Program-made: the position numbers and the translations under genes
NCBI GenBank assembly: GCA_025526915.1
Contig: JAHLKH010000002.1
Span: 248,001 to 312,000 of the forward strand
Length of the DNA: 64,000 nt
Direction of reading: 5' to 3'
From: Entophlyctis helioformis
Lineage: Eukaryota > Chytridiomycota > Chytridiomycetes > Chytridiales > Chytriomycetaceae
The notes under the pieces: model-generated
What the model saw: only the letters and a program-made list of their open reading frames with translations
What the model was told of the DNA's origin: nothing
Databases searched by the model: none
Shown here: one piece after another, positions 22,705-33,946 of the stretch
How the letters are laid out: every line of letters begins with the position of its first letter
How positions within the stretch are numbered: position 1 is the first letter of the stretch

Positions 22705-25511
22705 CTATGCACCGGCCACTTCGTACTCGGGCGACTTGGACCGGCTGGCATGCTTGCGTGTCCGCTGCGTCATGAGCGTATTGATGCTCAGTTGCAGTTC
22801 CTTCATCTACAGACACACGCCATGTCAGTCACACAGAAAGAGAGAGCCCCAAAACACCACCCACCTTGATGAAATTATCTTCCTCTTTGGCATCCAGCTC
22901 CTCGTCTCGCCGGCGAATCTCTTCCTTGAGCCGGCCAATGACAGCATCTCTCGCAACCATCATCTGATGCATCTTGTCCGCATCTTCACGCCGTTCGCGT
23001 TTCTCACGCTCGCCCTCGTCGCGCGCGCGAGCGAGATCCGCATGCAGGCTCGCCAGCTGGCCCTCGAGCGCCTTGGTCTCTCGACGCGCGTCCTCGAGCC
23101 GCGAACGCAGCTGTGCCGCGTCAGACGCGTGGTGCGTTTCTTTGGCTTTGAGGTCCGACAGCTCTTGGTGGAGGGACGACCGCTGCTCCTGGAGTCGTCG
23201 CAGCTCCGACTCGTGCTCTTTGATCGTCTGCGTGTAGGTGTGCAGGTGGGTCGACACTTCGGACTGCAGAGTGTCGCGCTGGCGTGAGAGGCTCTGGATC
23301 TGGCTCTCCAGATCCTTGCGCTTGGCATCCTGTGCCACGGTTCCAAGCAGACTGTGTGTAAGTGGCCGTGCCAGCATGAGCTGCAGTGTCCTGAGCCATC
23401 TACCTCGTCTTTGTGGATCCTGGCCTCTGTCTCGGACAGCGACTCTGCCCAGTGCCGCTTCTCCGATAGGAACTTGTTGCGCACCGCTTCCGTCTCCTGC
23501 TCAGCCAGCCGCATCTTTGAGCATCTATGAAGGGAGTGATCCAGCACCCGCAGCAACAACACGCCGTCCGTCTCACCTCTTGCGCACGCGTCTTTTCTGC
23601 CTCAAGCCCGCGCACCCGCTCCTCAAACTTGCGTGTCCGATCTGCAATCTCCTCGTCCTTGGCGCTTTGCAACGCCAGCAGCTTGTTGTGGTTGATCGCC
23701 TCGTGCCGCTGCAGTTTCTCTGCACAGGCCGGCAGAGTCTCGTCAGCCATCGCCTCAGCGCCAGCATTCTGCAGCATGACACCGTGCATTACCTTCCCAT
23801 AGATCGATGATCGCCCGCTCCTTCTCCTTGGCCTTGGCCAGGTCTTCCAGCAGCATGGTCTTGTCGCGTCGCAGCACTTCGACATCCATCTCTGCCTTTT
23901 TGACTTCCGCCTCGAGCTGCAGCGTGCGCGTTGAAGCCTCTGCAGACACTTTCTGGAACCCGTCTTCGGCTTTCATGCGTCTCTGTCCAACCACAACACG
24001 GAGTGAGGTTGATGTCCATCCAAGACAGCGAAACAGTCACCGTTTGCAGACGTGCATGCCAACTGTCATGAGCATACCTCGCGCTCAACAACGAGCTCGT
24101 GCTGCAGATCGTTGATGCGAGCATTGGTTTGTGACCGTTCTGTCGTGACTTGCTCTTCCAGCGCACGCTTCTCGCCAACAACACGCTCCAGCTTCGCCTC
24201 AAGCACGCGATACGCTTCCTGGCTCTGCGCAATCTCGGAGCTCGCCAACGACAGCTGCTGCGACAGCGTCATTGACTTTTGGTCAGACGACGCCAGCTTC
24301 GAGGTCAGTCTCGACAGCGTCTCTTGATGCGACGATGTGATGGACTGCAGCGTGCTTGTCAGGTTCTCCGTATGCGCTTTGGTGTGGATGTCGTGTTTGT
24401 ACCGGTCGCGGTTGCGGTCGAGGGCAGAGGCGATACTTCGGTGGACGTCTTCAGGGACCTCGTTGCCTGTCAAGTCAATCTCCATGAGGACGACGTTCCA
24501 TTTGAGCAGATCGGCTATAGCCCGTCCGCCAATGATGCCCGCATTGTTCCATCGCAGATCTGGTGGGCATTCAGCAAGGTAAGAGCGTGCATGGACGGAT
24601 CGATGCAAGGGACGAATCTGCAAACCACCGACCCAGTTTCCGCAGTTTGGTGTTGTGCTTGAGACAGAGCGCCACATTCTGGATAGCCTGAGGGCCTATC
24701 TTGTTGTTGCGCACATCCAGCTCCTCGAGCGTCTGGTTGATGGACAGCGCATCGGCAATGGCTCGAATGCCAGCCTCCCAGATGCCGATGCAGTTCCACT
24801 CGAGATTGAGTCTGCCGCGCATGTGGACGAGTCAGCATGCGGTGTGTACGTGCGTGGGCACAGCAAGCAGAGGCGACAGCCGGCGGCACTTGCGATTTGA
24901 GGGTCGAGTTGACCTTGAGCATCTGGCCCAGCGCCATGGCACCGTCGGCACGGATGCTGTTTCCCCGCAGGTCCAGATGCGTGACGGTAGCATTGGTCTT
25001 GAGCGCATTCGCAATCAGGATGCATCCTGGCAGTCGCTTTGCGTCAGTCTGGCAGCGCGCGTCCACGAGCCACGTTGCACATGGACGCGCTCATTGTGTC
25101 TGAGCGTGCCACCAACATGGGCAGACATGGGCAGACAGCCGCAGACAGTCGCAGACATGGGCAGGCATGGGCAGACATGGGCTGCGTACCGTCGTCGCCC
25201 AGAAACGCATCGGCAAGCACCAGCCGCGAGAAGAACACGTCGTTGGCAAGGGCGGCAGCCACGGCCGAGCAAGCCTTGAGCGGCACGGACTGGCCGGACA
25301 GGTCCAGCGACTCGAACGACGGCCGCTCATGCTCTGGATCTGCAGCCGCATCCAGCTGCTGCCGCAGGCCCGGGCTGCTGCTCCCTCGGCGGCCGTCGTG
25401 CGCCCGTGTCTGCTGCCGCTGCCGCCGCGAGAGGGCGTCCAGCACGCCGGCCAGTGGCTGGATGCTCAGCTCGGCGCACTTGGCGTGGTACTCGGCCTTG
25501 AAGGCGTCCAT
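22705..25511 (-). CDS. LRRC45: LRRC45-like centriole/basal body linker protein
   Basis: Nine minus-strand exons: 25190-25511, 24894-25026, 24633-24811, 24078-24559, 23793-23982, 23577-23719, 23404-23514, 22865-23329 and 22705-22806; 708 aa (human about 670). The start MDAFKAEYHAKCAEL aligns with the LRRC45 N-terminus. Residues about 100-235 are RNase-inhibitor-type leucine-rich repeats: HLDLRGNSIRADGAMALG, LNLEWNCIGIWEAGI, ELDVRNNKIGPQA and DLRWNNAGIIGGRAI. The rest is a long heptad-rich coiled coil rich in Glu, Lys and Arg, ending in a basic SRSKSPEYEVAGA tail. In animals LRRC45 is a centrosome-linker and basal-body protein, so its presence fits a flagellated fungus. Intron 2 uses a GC donor (TC|GCAAGT), required for phase and for the conserved STLKSLNLEWN junction. 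It diverges from SELENOK-like with 33 bp between start codons. Confidence 0.9.
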
Positions 25512-25544
25512 CTGCGAAGTGATCAGACTTTCCGGGCAACTGCG

Positions 25545-26079
25545 ATGCCATACGTCAACAGCAAGGGCGAGCTCGTCCAGGACCGGCCGCTGTGGAGGTG
25601 AGCGCCGGAGCATGCAGCGTCGCCTGCTCCTGCTGTTGCTGCTGTGGGGACTGCAGCATGTATGGCGGACGGATGGACGGACTGACACACGGACGGACGG
25701 CACAGGTCGGTCTACGACGCCATCCGCGGCGCCATCAACGTGGTGTTCCTGTTCATCGTGTCGCTGCTGTGGGTGAGTGCATGCACGCAGCACCGCTCGC
25801 CTGCCGCCAAGCGCTGGCTGACTGGCAGCCTGCCCGGCGTGATCGCCAGCCTGCGGAGCCCATCAGGCCAGCCAGACGGGACCGCGACATGCAGCCGCCC
25901 GGACGGGGCAGCGGGAGCGGTGGTGGTGGCAGGGGCGGTGGCCGGATCCACGGCATCCAGCACGGCTCCAACACCATCGGTGGATGTGCGTCTGCGAGCA
26001 GGTGCCTGCCCTCGTGGCTGGCGTGCGCATCTGATCGCTGACCCGTGCATGCCCCCCGACAGGCTCGACATGCGGGTAG
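25545..26079 (+). CDS. SELENOK: SELENOK-like small ER membrane protein (Cys form)
   Basis: Exons 25545-25597, 25706-25772, 25829-25979 (start tentative) and 26063-26079 give about 95 aa, matching the family (human 94). The N-terminus MPYVNSKGELVQDRPLWRS resembles the SelK start, with a conserved Trp-Arg before a single transmembrane helix (AINVVFLFIVSLLW). A Gly/Arg-rich cytosolic tail follows (GRGSGSGGGGRGGGRIHG). The last exon gives GSTCG and TAG, so a Cys codon (TGC) lies where the animal protein has Sec close to the C-terminus. SelK proteins act in ERAD and protein palmitoylation complexes at the ER. The short length and splice choice make the C-terminus the least certain part. Confidence 0.72.
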
Positions 26080-26166
26080 CCACGGCGCCGCTCTACAGCA
26101 GCAGCAGTCGCTTGCACACACAATAAACGACTTTTCCTGGCTGCTTGCTTGTCCACGATCTGCAAG

Positions 26167-27842
26167 ATGTCAGGTTGGTGTCGGACGCTGACGCTCGGCT
26201 GACGCTCGGCTGGCGCTCGGCTGACAAGCTGGTGCGCTGCCATGCACAGCGACAGAAGCAGCGACAGACGCAGCCGCACACGCACATGCAGACGCAGCCG
26301 CTCTCGTCGCCGAGCACCGCGCGGCCCTCGAGCTCGAGCACAGCAAGTCGCTGCGCATGCTGCAGGCCAGCCTCGACGAGCACTTGGCCCGCTTTCCGCC
26401 CGCGCTGCTGCAGCAGGTCACGCTCCGGGTCTTTCTCGAGACGTATGACGGGAGCCTCGACAAGTACCTCGGCCGTTCAAGGTCGGTGCCGGCCACCGGC
26501 GAGGCTCCTGCCGCAGGTGCGTCGTCGGCGCCACCGTCCCCTGGCCCTGTCGCTGCTCCAGGTGAGGATCTGCCGCAGGTGTGCGTCTGGCCGCTTGGTG
26601 TCGGACTGGTGGCTGACGCTGGCTCGAGCCGCTTGTGCAGAGACGCTGGCCGACGATGCGCCGGCCAAGAGGCAGCGAGGACGCAAGGCCAGGCCGGCAA
26701 AGGCAAAGACGACCGCTGCTGCTGCTGCGATTGCGCTCATGGACAGCCCAGCCGCCTGCGATGACGACGGCGTGCAGCAGGCGGATGATGCTGGAACGGC
26801 ACGAGAGTCAGAGGCAGGGGCAGACGCTGAGGCAGAGGCAGACACACAGGCACAGGCGGAGGACGGGACGAGTGTTGTGGAAACGGTGCCATCTGCACCA
26901 AGGGCGACGCACACCAGATCGCGAGCGGCTACCATCATGGCAGCAGCACCAGCATCTTTGGCGCCGACAGCAGGCGATGCCTCAACAGTGCCGGACAGCA
27001 GCACGTCTGCAAAACGGTCAAGGCGTGTCGGTGCTCAGACCGCCAAGACGCAGGAGCAGGTAGCCACAGCAGCAGACGACGCAGACGACGCAACAGACAA
27101 GCAGCCGCCTGCCACAACAGCAAAGCCGCGACAAAGCACACGCGCAGCTCACGCCGCTGTGCACCCGTCCAAGCCGCGCTCGCCCGTCCGCCGCTCTACT
27201 CGGTCACAGAGTATCATGGTGTCTGCCCAACCCGCCCTCCAGCCGCCGCCAACACCTGCATTCAGCCACCTCCTTCCCCAGACACCAGCCGCCCTGCGTC
27301 TCCGCCGCCCGCGTCCCAACGAGCCGCTCCTGTCGTCCAACGGATCTCCCATTGTCAATCCCTTTGCGTCCACCGCCTCTGCCTCTGCCTCTGCCTCTGC
27401 ATTCGACGATGGCGACGATGGCGATGCTGCCAGCGACAGCACAATGGACAATGGTCGTGTGCGCGACTCGTTTGCCGGCCGACGCCGCATCACGCTGCGC
27501 AGCGCGTCCATGGCGGTTGATGCCCATCTCGCCGTGGCCGCCAAGCCGCGTGTTGCCAAGAAAGGCGGCGGCGGCGGCGGCGCGCCAGCCAAGGCTGCCA
27601 GGAAGCCGCGAAAGACGGCACGGGCCACAGCGGTAGGCGGCGATGGCGGGGGGACGCACGAGACCAAGAACCCGCTGCTGATGATGCAGCTCGGGGATGG
27701 CACGGTGCTGGATTTCGATGCGGCGGTGTCGGGTGCTGTCATCAACCAGCAGCTGGGCGACGCGCAACGGAAAGAGGTTGCCGAACAGATCCGGAGCGTG
27801 CAGGCACATTTGGCGACCCTGCTGGGCGACATGGGCTTATGA
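26167..27842 (+). CDS. Borealin-like chromosomal passenger complex subunit
   Basis: Exons 26167-26173, 26292-26561 and 26641-27842 give 492 aa; the first coding exon is only ATGTCAG. Residues about 10-50 form a helix of the Nbl1/borealin N-terminal type (LEHSKSLRMLQASLDEHLAR, then FPPALLQQVTLRVFLETY), the part that joins INCENP and survivin in a three-helix bundle. The middle is long, basic and disordered, with RRSTRSQS- and KPRKTARAT-like Aurora-type sites. The C-terminus (NPLLMMQLGDGTVLDF, then an amphipathic helix ending LATLLGDMGL) resembles the borealin C-terminal dimerisation domain. Borealin targets Aurora B to centromeres. The family call rests on both ends; the middle is unalignable. 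Confidence 0.68.
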
Positions 27843-28221
27843 CGACGATGCAGGCTGGAACGAGTCTAGCGCTGCATGGCAGAGTGGGCAGCATCCCCTT
27901 GGAAATAAAAGGTGTGTTGGCTGATGCGGTATGGTTTCATTGGGTCAGTCTCGGTCCAATGCGTCTTGTTCGTCTGTACCGGCCAATCTCGAGCCAGACG
28001 GCTGGCGAGGAATGCGGTGACGGTCGGGTTGTGACTGCGACGGTAGCAACGACGAAGACGAAAAGGGCCCGCGCGAATGGAGATGGTCACCGCCTGCTCG
28101 CATCTTTGCCCTTTCTGCGCGAGATGCCAGAGTATCCGACCGACAGCGACATTAGCGTCAGACTGTCGTCAGGCACATTGCAAACCATGGCGTGGCGGCA
28201 TGCACGGCAGCCATGCGGCAC
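27843..28221. other. Convergent intergenic region, borealin-like / CSN7
   Basis: About 380 bp between two gene ends. An AATAAA signal lies near 27903-27908. No further gene was recognised, although a GTAGGT just after the CSN7 stop could in principle serve as a donor for an extra CSN7 exon in this stretch. Confidence 0.35.
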
Positions 28222-29407
28222 CTACCGCTTGTGCTGGACACCGCCGCGGGGAGGCTCGTCGCGGTCGTCGCTGAACATGAGACCCGTGTTTTCGTTCTGG
28301 TCGCCAGCTCGCCGAGTGCGCGACGCGAGCGTGGCCGACACCTGGGCCATGGCCTGCTCAAGCTGAATGGCATACTGCTCCTGGTGGGTGTTTCGCGCCA
28401 TGATCGAGTCGGAAAGCGTCTGCACCTTGCTATCCGTGTGGCTGAGAATGTCTTCTGTTGTCCGCAGCCTATCCAGCGATCGTATCCAGTCCAGATCAGT
28501 TCAGCCCAGATCAGCCCATGCTCAACACTATGCCAGAGACGGCCATAGACAGCAAGCATCCAGGCGGAACGCACCACTGGCGCAGAACGGCAAGGATCTC
28601 GCCCGTCTGCTCTTGCTTGACGTCGCGACCCATGGCGTACTCGACCACCACGCACTTTTTCTTCTGGTCCAGCTTGCCCGTCAGGATGTTCTGGTAGATG
28701 GCGTCGATGATGATGTCCTCGAGCTCGCGGACATTGGGGATGTCGAGGGCATGCAGCAGGTCGTCGTACAACAGGATCTGTCAAGGGTGCATTTGAGATG
28801 CCGGTCAGCCAGAGGGAGGAGCACGACGGTCTGGACAGCGAGCCAAGACGAACTCTGTTCTTGCTGGACAAGGTGACCATGGTCAGATGCTGGAGCTTCT
28901 TGAGCTGCAGAGGGTTGAGCGGAGGCAGCGTCGAGGCATTGTCTGTTCACGGCAAGCCAGGCAGGTGGTCAGGCAGGCAGGTGGTCAGCCAGATGGCCAG
29001 GCAGTTCGCGTTGAAGCATCCTGCCCCATACCCTTGTAGTCTTGCAGAGTGCCGTAGGCAAACACCTCGAGCAGACGAAAGTACTTGGCGTGCTGCTCGC
29101 TCTTGGCCAGCTGCATCGCAGACAGTCGGCCAGATGGGCAGTCGGTCAGCGAGGTGGGCAGCCAGACAGAGCAGCCAGGGTACGTGCACGGCCAGCAGTG
29201 GCACAGGCCACGGACAGACAGACGGACAGACGGACTTGCCTCGTGCACGGCGGGCAGGTCGAGCAGCTCGCCAAAGACAAAGACGCCGGGGGCCGCCAGA
29301 GCGTCCTGGATGAGCTTTGCGCAGGCGGCCCCGCGCGCGCTCTTGGCCAGCAGCAGGAACGGCTCGAGCCTGTGCGGAGTCGACGACGCAAGCACCGGCT
29401 GGGCCAT
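28222..29407 (-). CDS. CSN7: COP9 signalosome subunit 7 (PCI domain)
   Basis: Minus-strand exons 29240-29407, 29032-29110, 28854-28942, 28551-28777 and 28222-28468 give about 269 aa. The sequence follows CSN7 from end to end: [47 protein letters not shown], and the PCI winged-helix stretch [20 protein letters not shown] followed by [10 protein letters not shown]. The COP9 signalosome removes NEDD8 from cullins; CSN7 is a scaffold subunit. Intron 1 uses a GC donor (GAG|GCAAGT), which keeps the conserved VHE-LAKSE join. The donor of intron 4 is ambiguous (28551 preferred because it keeps the QWC motif). The C-terminal tail is helical and polar. Confidence 0.92.
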
Positions 29408-29502
29408 GCGAGATCTTGCGAGGCGTTGGTTGGGCAAGTGGGCGGCAAGTGCGAGACAAGGCGTTTGGCAGCACAAGGTGTTTGGCAGCACCACTCGAGC
29501 CC

Positions 29503-31230
29503 ATGAACTGGACGACCGGCGAGCGGCAGACGCTGCGCAGGCACGCGGGGCGGGAGCTCGCACGCGGCCACGCACGGGGCCAGGCCGATCCCGCAGACGC
29601 CGCCGCAGAAGCCGCCCGCCCGCACGGCGTGCGCAGCGCCATGCTGGCCTCGATCGCCGCCTCGCTCGCCATCCGCCCGCATCCGGACGAGCCGGCCGGC
29701 CGTGTCTCGCCCGCGTCGCACACCGTGTCTCACGCCGTGTCTCACGCCGCGTCCCACGACCGCAGCCGGCCGCAGAGCCACGAGCGTGTCGCCCAGATGC
29801 TCGCCTCGGACGACATCCGCTCGCTGCTCATGGACCCTGCGGTGCATGCGCGGCACCGCCCGTCTGCGCACCATGGCCAGCCGCCCCTCCACCGCCCGCG
29901 CCTTGCTCGTGCGTCCCCAAGCGATGGCCCGCCTGCGTCGCAGCCGCACACCAAGCGGCACCGCATCCTGCACACGCAGCGACAGGCACTCGACGACGCT
30001 TCCGTCGGTGCACCCACGGCCACGTTCACGAGCGCGCAGTCTGTGTCGTGCGCGGTCGGATCCACCCGCGACGCCAGAGACTGCCGGCTGAGCCTGATGC
30101 GCGACGGCAGGCGTGCGGCCTTGGGACCAGCCAGCCCGCACAGCAACGATGGCAGCGACGACGGCAGTGGCCAGCGAGAGACGGCAGTCGCTGCAGACGA
30201 CGACGACAAGGACACGATGGATCTGCTCAACGATGCGGCGAGGTCGCTGGTGGCAGAGATGCGCCGTCGCGTCCCCAGTGCCAGCAGCACGGGCACCAGC
30301 ACCGGCACGCTCGGGGACGCGACTGGCCACGATCATCGCGACCGCGACCGCGACGCCTGGATGCTGGACGACTACGGCCTGGCCGACCACGAGCTGGCTG
30401 AGCTGACTCGCCCGCCATCTGCCGAGCTGATTCGTGGCGGGTCTGACAACAGCGTGTGCGACGGCCTAAGCGGCCATCGGCACGTGCAGCAACGCTCAAC
30501 CGAGTCTCCCAGCCACGCATCAGCGTCCATGGCTCCACTGCAGCTGTCGCTCTACAACACGCAAGGATCGACAGTCGGCTCGTCGACTCTCTGGAACGTG
30601 TTTGTCAATGGCGCTGGCAGCGAGGGCAGCGAGGGCAGTGCAGGCAGCACGGGCAACGGCATCTCAGCCGACATTGCTGCTGCGGAGCACGCCGTCTTGC
30701 CCGATGAACACGGCAACCAGGCCGGCCATGAGCAGCAGGATCGGACGGACGAGAGCGATGGGTCGCAAGAGTGGCTAGCGATGCTCGCTGACCATGACAC
30801 GCAAGCCAAGCCATCCGAACAACAAGGGCTCGAAGCGGCGGCCGTGACGGGTGGATCGCCAGGCATTGCCAACAGCAGCGCAGGCCAGACGGACATGCTC
30901 GGCGAGCTGGAGGCTCGACTCGAGGCCATCATCGGGCAGCACATGCATGCGATGAGAGCGCAGGTGCATGCAGTGATCCAAGACACTCGCAGGCGGCTGG
31001 GTCTGCATCGCCGCGCCACTGCACTCCATCCGACGCCACACTTGAGCGAGCACGCAGCGGCCGGTGGAGCAGCCGTGCAGGGGGACAGCCAGCCCGACAG
31101 ACCCGATGGCCGGGATGGGTGCGCCGGCAGGGCCGAATGCGGCGACGGCATTGTGCAGACACCGCCGCAGCGAGGCGGCAGCGGTCTTGGCGGCCGCCTT
31201 GTTGAAGAGGCGCTTGAACTGGCGGTGTGA
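29503..31230 (+). CDS. Unknown Ala/Asp/Ser-rich protein
   Basis: A single open frame; ATG 29503 gives 575 aa, 95 bp from the divergent CSN7 start. I do not recognise a family. The sequence is rich in Ala, Asp, Ser, Thr and His and looks disordered. A predicted helix near the C-terminus ([20 protein letters not shown] continuing [13 protein letters not shown]) could form a coiled coil. An acidic patch ([16 protein letters not shown]) lies near residue 230. There is no signal peptide or membrane segment. Its TGA lies 26 bp before the Lunapark start on the same strand. The long open frame in high-GC DNA could be partly spurious, but codon third positions look like those of neighbouring real genes. 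Confidence 0.55.
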   Translation: MNWTTGERQTLRRHAGRELARGHARGQADPADAAAEAARPHGVRSAMLASIAASLAIRPHPDEPAGRVSPASHTVSHAVSHAASHDRSRPQSHERVAQMLASDDIRSLLMDPAVHARHRPSAHHGQPPLHRPRLARASPSDGPPASQPHTKRHRILHTQRQALDDASVGAPTATFTSAQSVSCAVGSTRDARDCRLSLMRDGRRAALGPASPHSNDGSDDGSGQRETAVAADDDDKDTMDLLNDAARSLVAEMRRRVPSASSTGTSTGTLGDATGHDHRDRDRDAWMLDDYGLADHELAELTRPPSAELIRGGSDNSVCDGLSGHRHVQQRSTESPSHASASMAPLQLSLYNTQGSTVGSSTLWNVFVNGAGSEGSEGSAGSTGNGISADIAAAEHAVLPDEHGNQAGHEQQDRTDESDGSQEWLAMLADHDTQAKPSEQQGLEAAAVTGGSPGIANSSAGQTDMLGELEARLEAIIGQHMHAMRAQVHAVIQDTRRRLGLHRRATALHPTPHLSEHAAAGGAAVQGDSQPDRPDGRDGCAGRAECGDGIVQTPPQRGGSGLGGRLVEEALELAV

Positions 31231-31256
31231 TGTTTCCCTCAGAACAAGTTGCCGTG

Positions 31257-32161
31257 ATGTCGTTCTTTGGTTGGTTGTCCAAGAAGGTGTGTGTGGAGTG
31301 TGTGTGTGTGTGTGTGAGGTGGCAGGCAGGGGCGGCGGCGAGACGCACAGAGGGCCTTGCCTGTGCGAAGCCGCCTGCATCGGCCGGATGGCCTGGTCTT
31401 GGCTGGCCTTGTCTGACCGGCTGGCTGACTGGCTGACCGACTGGCTGACGACACAACGACCATCGGTGGCGGCGGCACCACAGGAGGACGTGGACTTTGA
31501 AAAGGTGCTGGCGGAGCTGGACGACAAGATACGGCGGAGCGAGCTGCGCATGGCCGAGCTGTCGCTGCGTGAGCGCCGCCTGCTGCATGCCTGGCTGTTC
31601 TACACCGTCCCGGCCTTTATCGTCGGCATCGCCGTGTACGTCTTCTACGTGCGCGGCGCCGCCAAGAACGATGCCTGGGACCTGTTCCTGCTCAAGACGC
31701 TGGCGCTCCTGCTGGCTCCCGTGATGTGAGTGCCCTGCCCCATCATGCCCCTGTCCTGTCATGCCCCTGCCACACTCCGACTGACTGACGGACTGACGTG
31801 CGTGTGAATGGCAACAGCATCTACGTCGGACGCACGCTTATCCTGGTGTGGTACCGTCGAAGCCGCAGTCGCGAAGGTGCGTCTTGCATGGGCTGGCTTG
31901 CATGGACCGACCGGCTGGGTGACTAACGCTCTGGCGCTCGCATGCAGAGGATCACCTGGACGAGCTCAAGACCAAGCAGAAGGGCCACGTTGAAGAACTG
32001 AAGCGCAAGACGGCGTACTATCTGACCAAGGGCCTCATTGAGCGCTACGACACGCCGTCCAAGAAGGATCGCCGTGCCCATGGCCCTGCCAGCAGCACCA
32101 ACGGTCCCAATCCCAACGGCCCCGCTGGTCCCAGTGGACATGGCAGACAGCACAATCCCCA

Positions 32162-32209
<48 letters not shown>

Positions 32210-33194
32210 ACAGCAACCACAACAGCAGCAACCACAACAGACCAAGCCTCAACCTCAGCCAGCCGCTTCCACACCAACAAGCGCGACACAGCCAACACCT
32301 CATACTCAGCCAGCACCTCAACCACAACCTCAGCCGCAACCACAGCAGCCCGCACCTCATCAGCAACCACAGCAATTGCCTCATATCAATCACCAGCAGC
32401 AACAGATGCAGCAGCAGATCTTGATGCAGCAACAGCTGCAACATCAATTGCAAATGCAGAACCAGATGCAGCAGCACATGATCCAGCAGCAGCGTATCCA
32501 GCAACAGATGCAGCAGCCCGTCACGCCTCCCAATGGCCACATGGCACAGGCTGGACAGGCTGGAATCTCGCCGCCATCCACGCGTACGTTCTTTGACCGC
32601 GTTCTGGATGCCATTGTTGGCGAATCAGACGGTCCTCAGCACAAGTATGCCCTTGTCTGCGAGGCTTGCTTCACGCATAACGGCCTTGTCCTTCCCGATG
32701 AGTACCTCGTCGCAAGTATGTATGCTTGACTCGCCCCCCACTCAAGCATTCATCTAACGGCTGCTCCATCAACAGAGTTCAAGTGCATGCAGTGCGGTCA
32801 CCTTAACGCCAAGAACACGTCTTCGATCTACGACTTTAACATCCGCAGTATACGCCAGCAGAGCGGGCTCAGAGACGGCTTCACGCCATCGCCGCCTGGC
32901 TCTCCTTCCCTTGGATTCCGCCACCGCAGCAATTCCATCCACAGCAACTCCAGCATCACAAGCGCAACAAGCATGCAGACCACCAGTGCCCGCGCTGCAC
33001 CTGCAGCGACTGCAGCGGCTTCGTCTGGTGCTCCGCGTGACGAGTCATGGGCAGCAAACACCACGACCAACCCAGACTCGGACAGCAATGGCGATCTGCC
33101 CATTGTGTCGGACCCCGACGAAGAGCGCGAGCCCCTCTTGCAGAAGCCGCCAACACCGTCGGTGCCTGCAGAAGAGGACAAGGCCGAGAAATGA
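31257..33194 (+). CDS. LNP1: Lunapark-family ER junction protein
   Basis: Exons 31257-31286, 31484-31725, 31818-31876, 31948-32715 and 32776-33194 give 505 aa. Lunapark stabilises three-way junctions of tubular ER. Visible in order: short N-terminus MSFFGWLSKK; coiled coil (VLAELDDKIRRSELRMAELS); two hydrophobic segments (AWLFYTVPAFIVGIAVYVFY and LLKTLALLLAPV then IIYVGRTLILVW); a second helix (DHLDELKTKQKGHVEELKRK); a Gln/Pro/His-rich region with a CAG repeat at about 32164-32208; and a zinc ribbon with CEAC and CMQC pairs, the second on the last exon. The acidic tail carries EEDKAEK. Four Cys in two CX2C pairs match the family. Confidence 0.93.
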
Positions 33195-33310
33195 GGTTTC
33201 TTATGCCCGCCTCCACAGCCTTTCTCTCTCTCTCTCTCTGACGGCACATTGCTTCCTAGCGCTCCACATACATAAAACCTAGTGGCATCCTTTCTCCGCG
33301 CTGTTTTTCA

Positions 33311-33914
33311 TTATAGATTCATGTTGGCTTTGAAGATGCTCGACACAACGGTTGTCGACAGACCGGCAAGAGACAGATTGGCCAGCGCCGTGTATGGACC
33401 GCGCGCCACACGCGTCTCAAAGATGGCCTCTGCGCGTTTCTTGCCAATCTGCTTGAGCTGCATGATCTCCTTGAGCGTGCCCGTGTTGACCACACGCAGT
33501 ATCTCCGTCTCGGTGCGTTGCTTCATCTGCTCAAGCGACGTCTGATCCGCTTCCCCATCAATAGCTGGCTTGTCTTTGGTGGCTTCGACACCAGCCGCAC
33601 ACGCACTGTCGTTACCCAAACTCGCAGCATGGCCGCTGGCGTCGCCTGCTGCAGCCGCACGAGTATCACGCGTTGCAGCGGCCCCCATCAGCTGCGCGTC
33701 AATCGTCGTCAACAGCCGCTCATCGCCATGTGTCGCGCTGCGTACGAGCATGAGCAGCGGTTAGACCAGACAGACTGGGATCAACACAGCTGCTGCCATG
33801 CAAACGCACCCGAGTAATTCGGTTCGCAGGTGGGCGAGCCGTTGTCGCACCTGCTCGTCGACCTGCTGCCTGACCATCTCATCCAGCCGTTTGGCCTGCT
33901 CAGCCTGCTGCTGC

Positions 33915-33946
<32 letters not shown>

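Noticed and set aside
25980..26079. Selenocysteine (in-frame TGA) in the SELENOK-like gene
   Set aside because: The best splice model places TGC, not TGA, at the end, and no SECIS-like element was recognised by eye.
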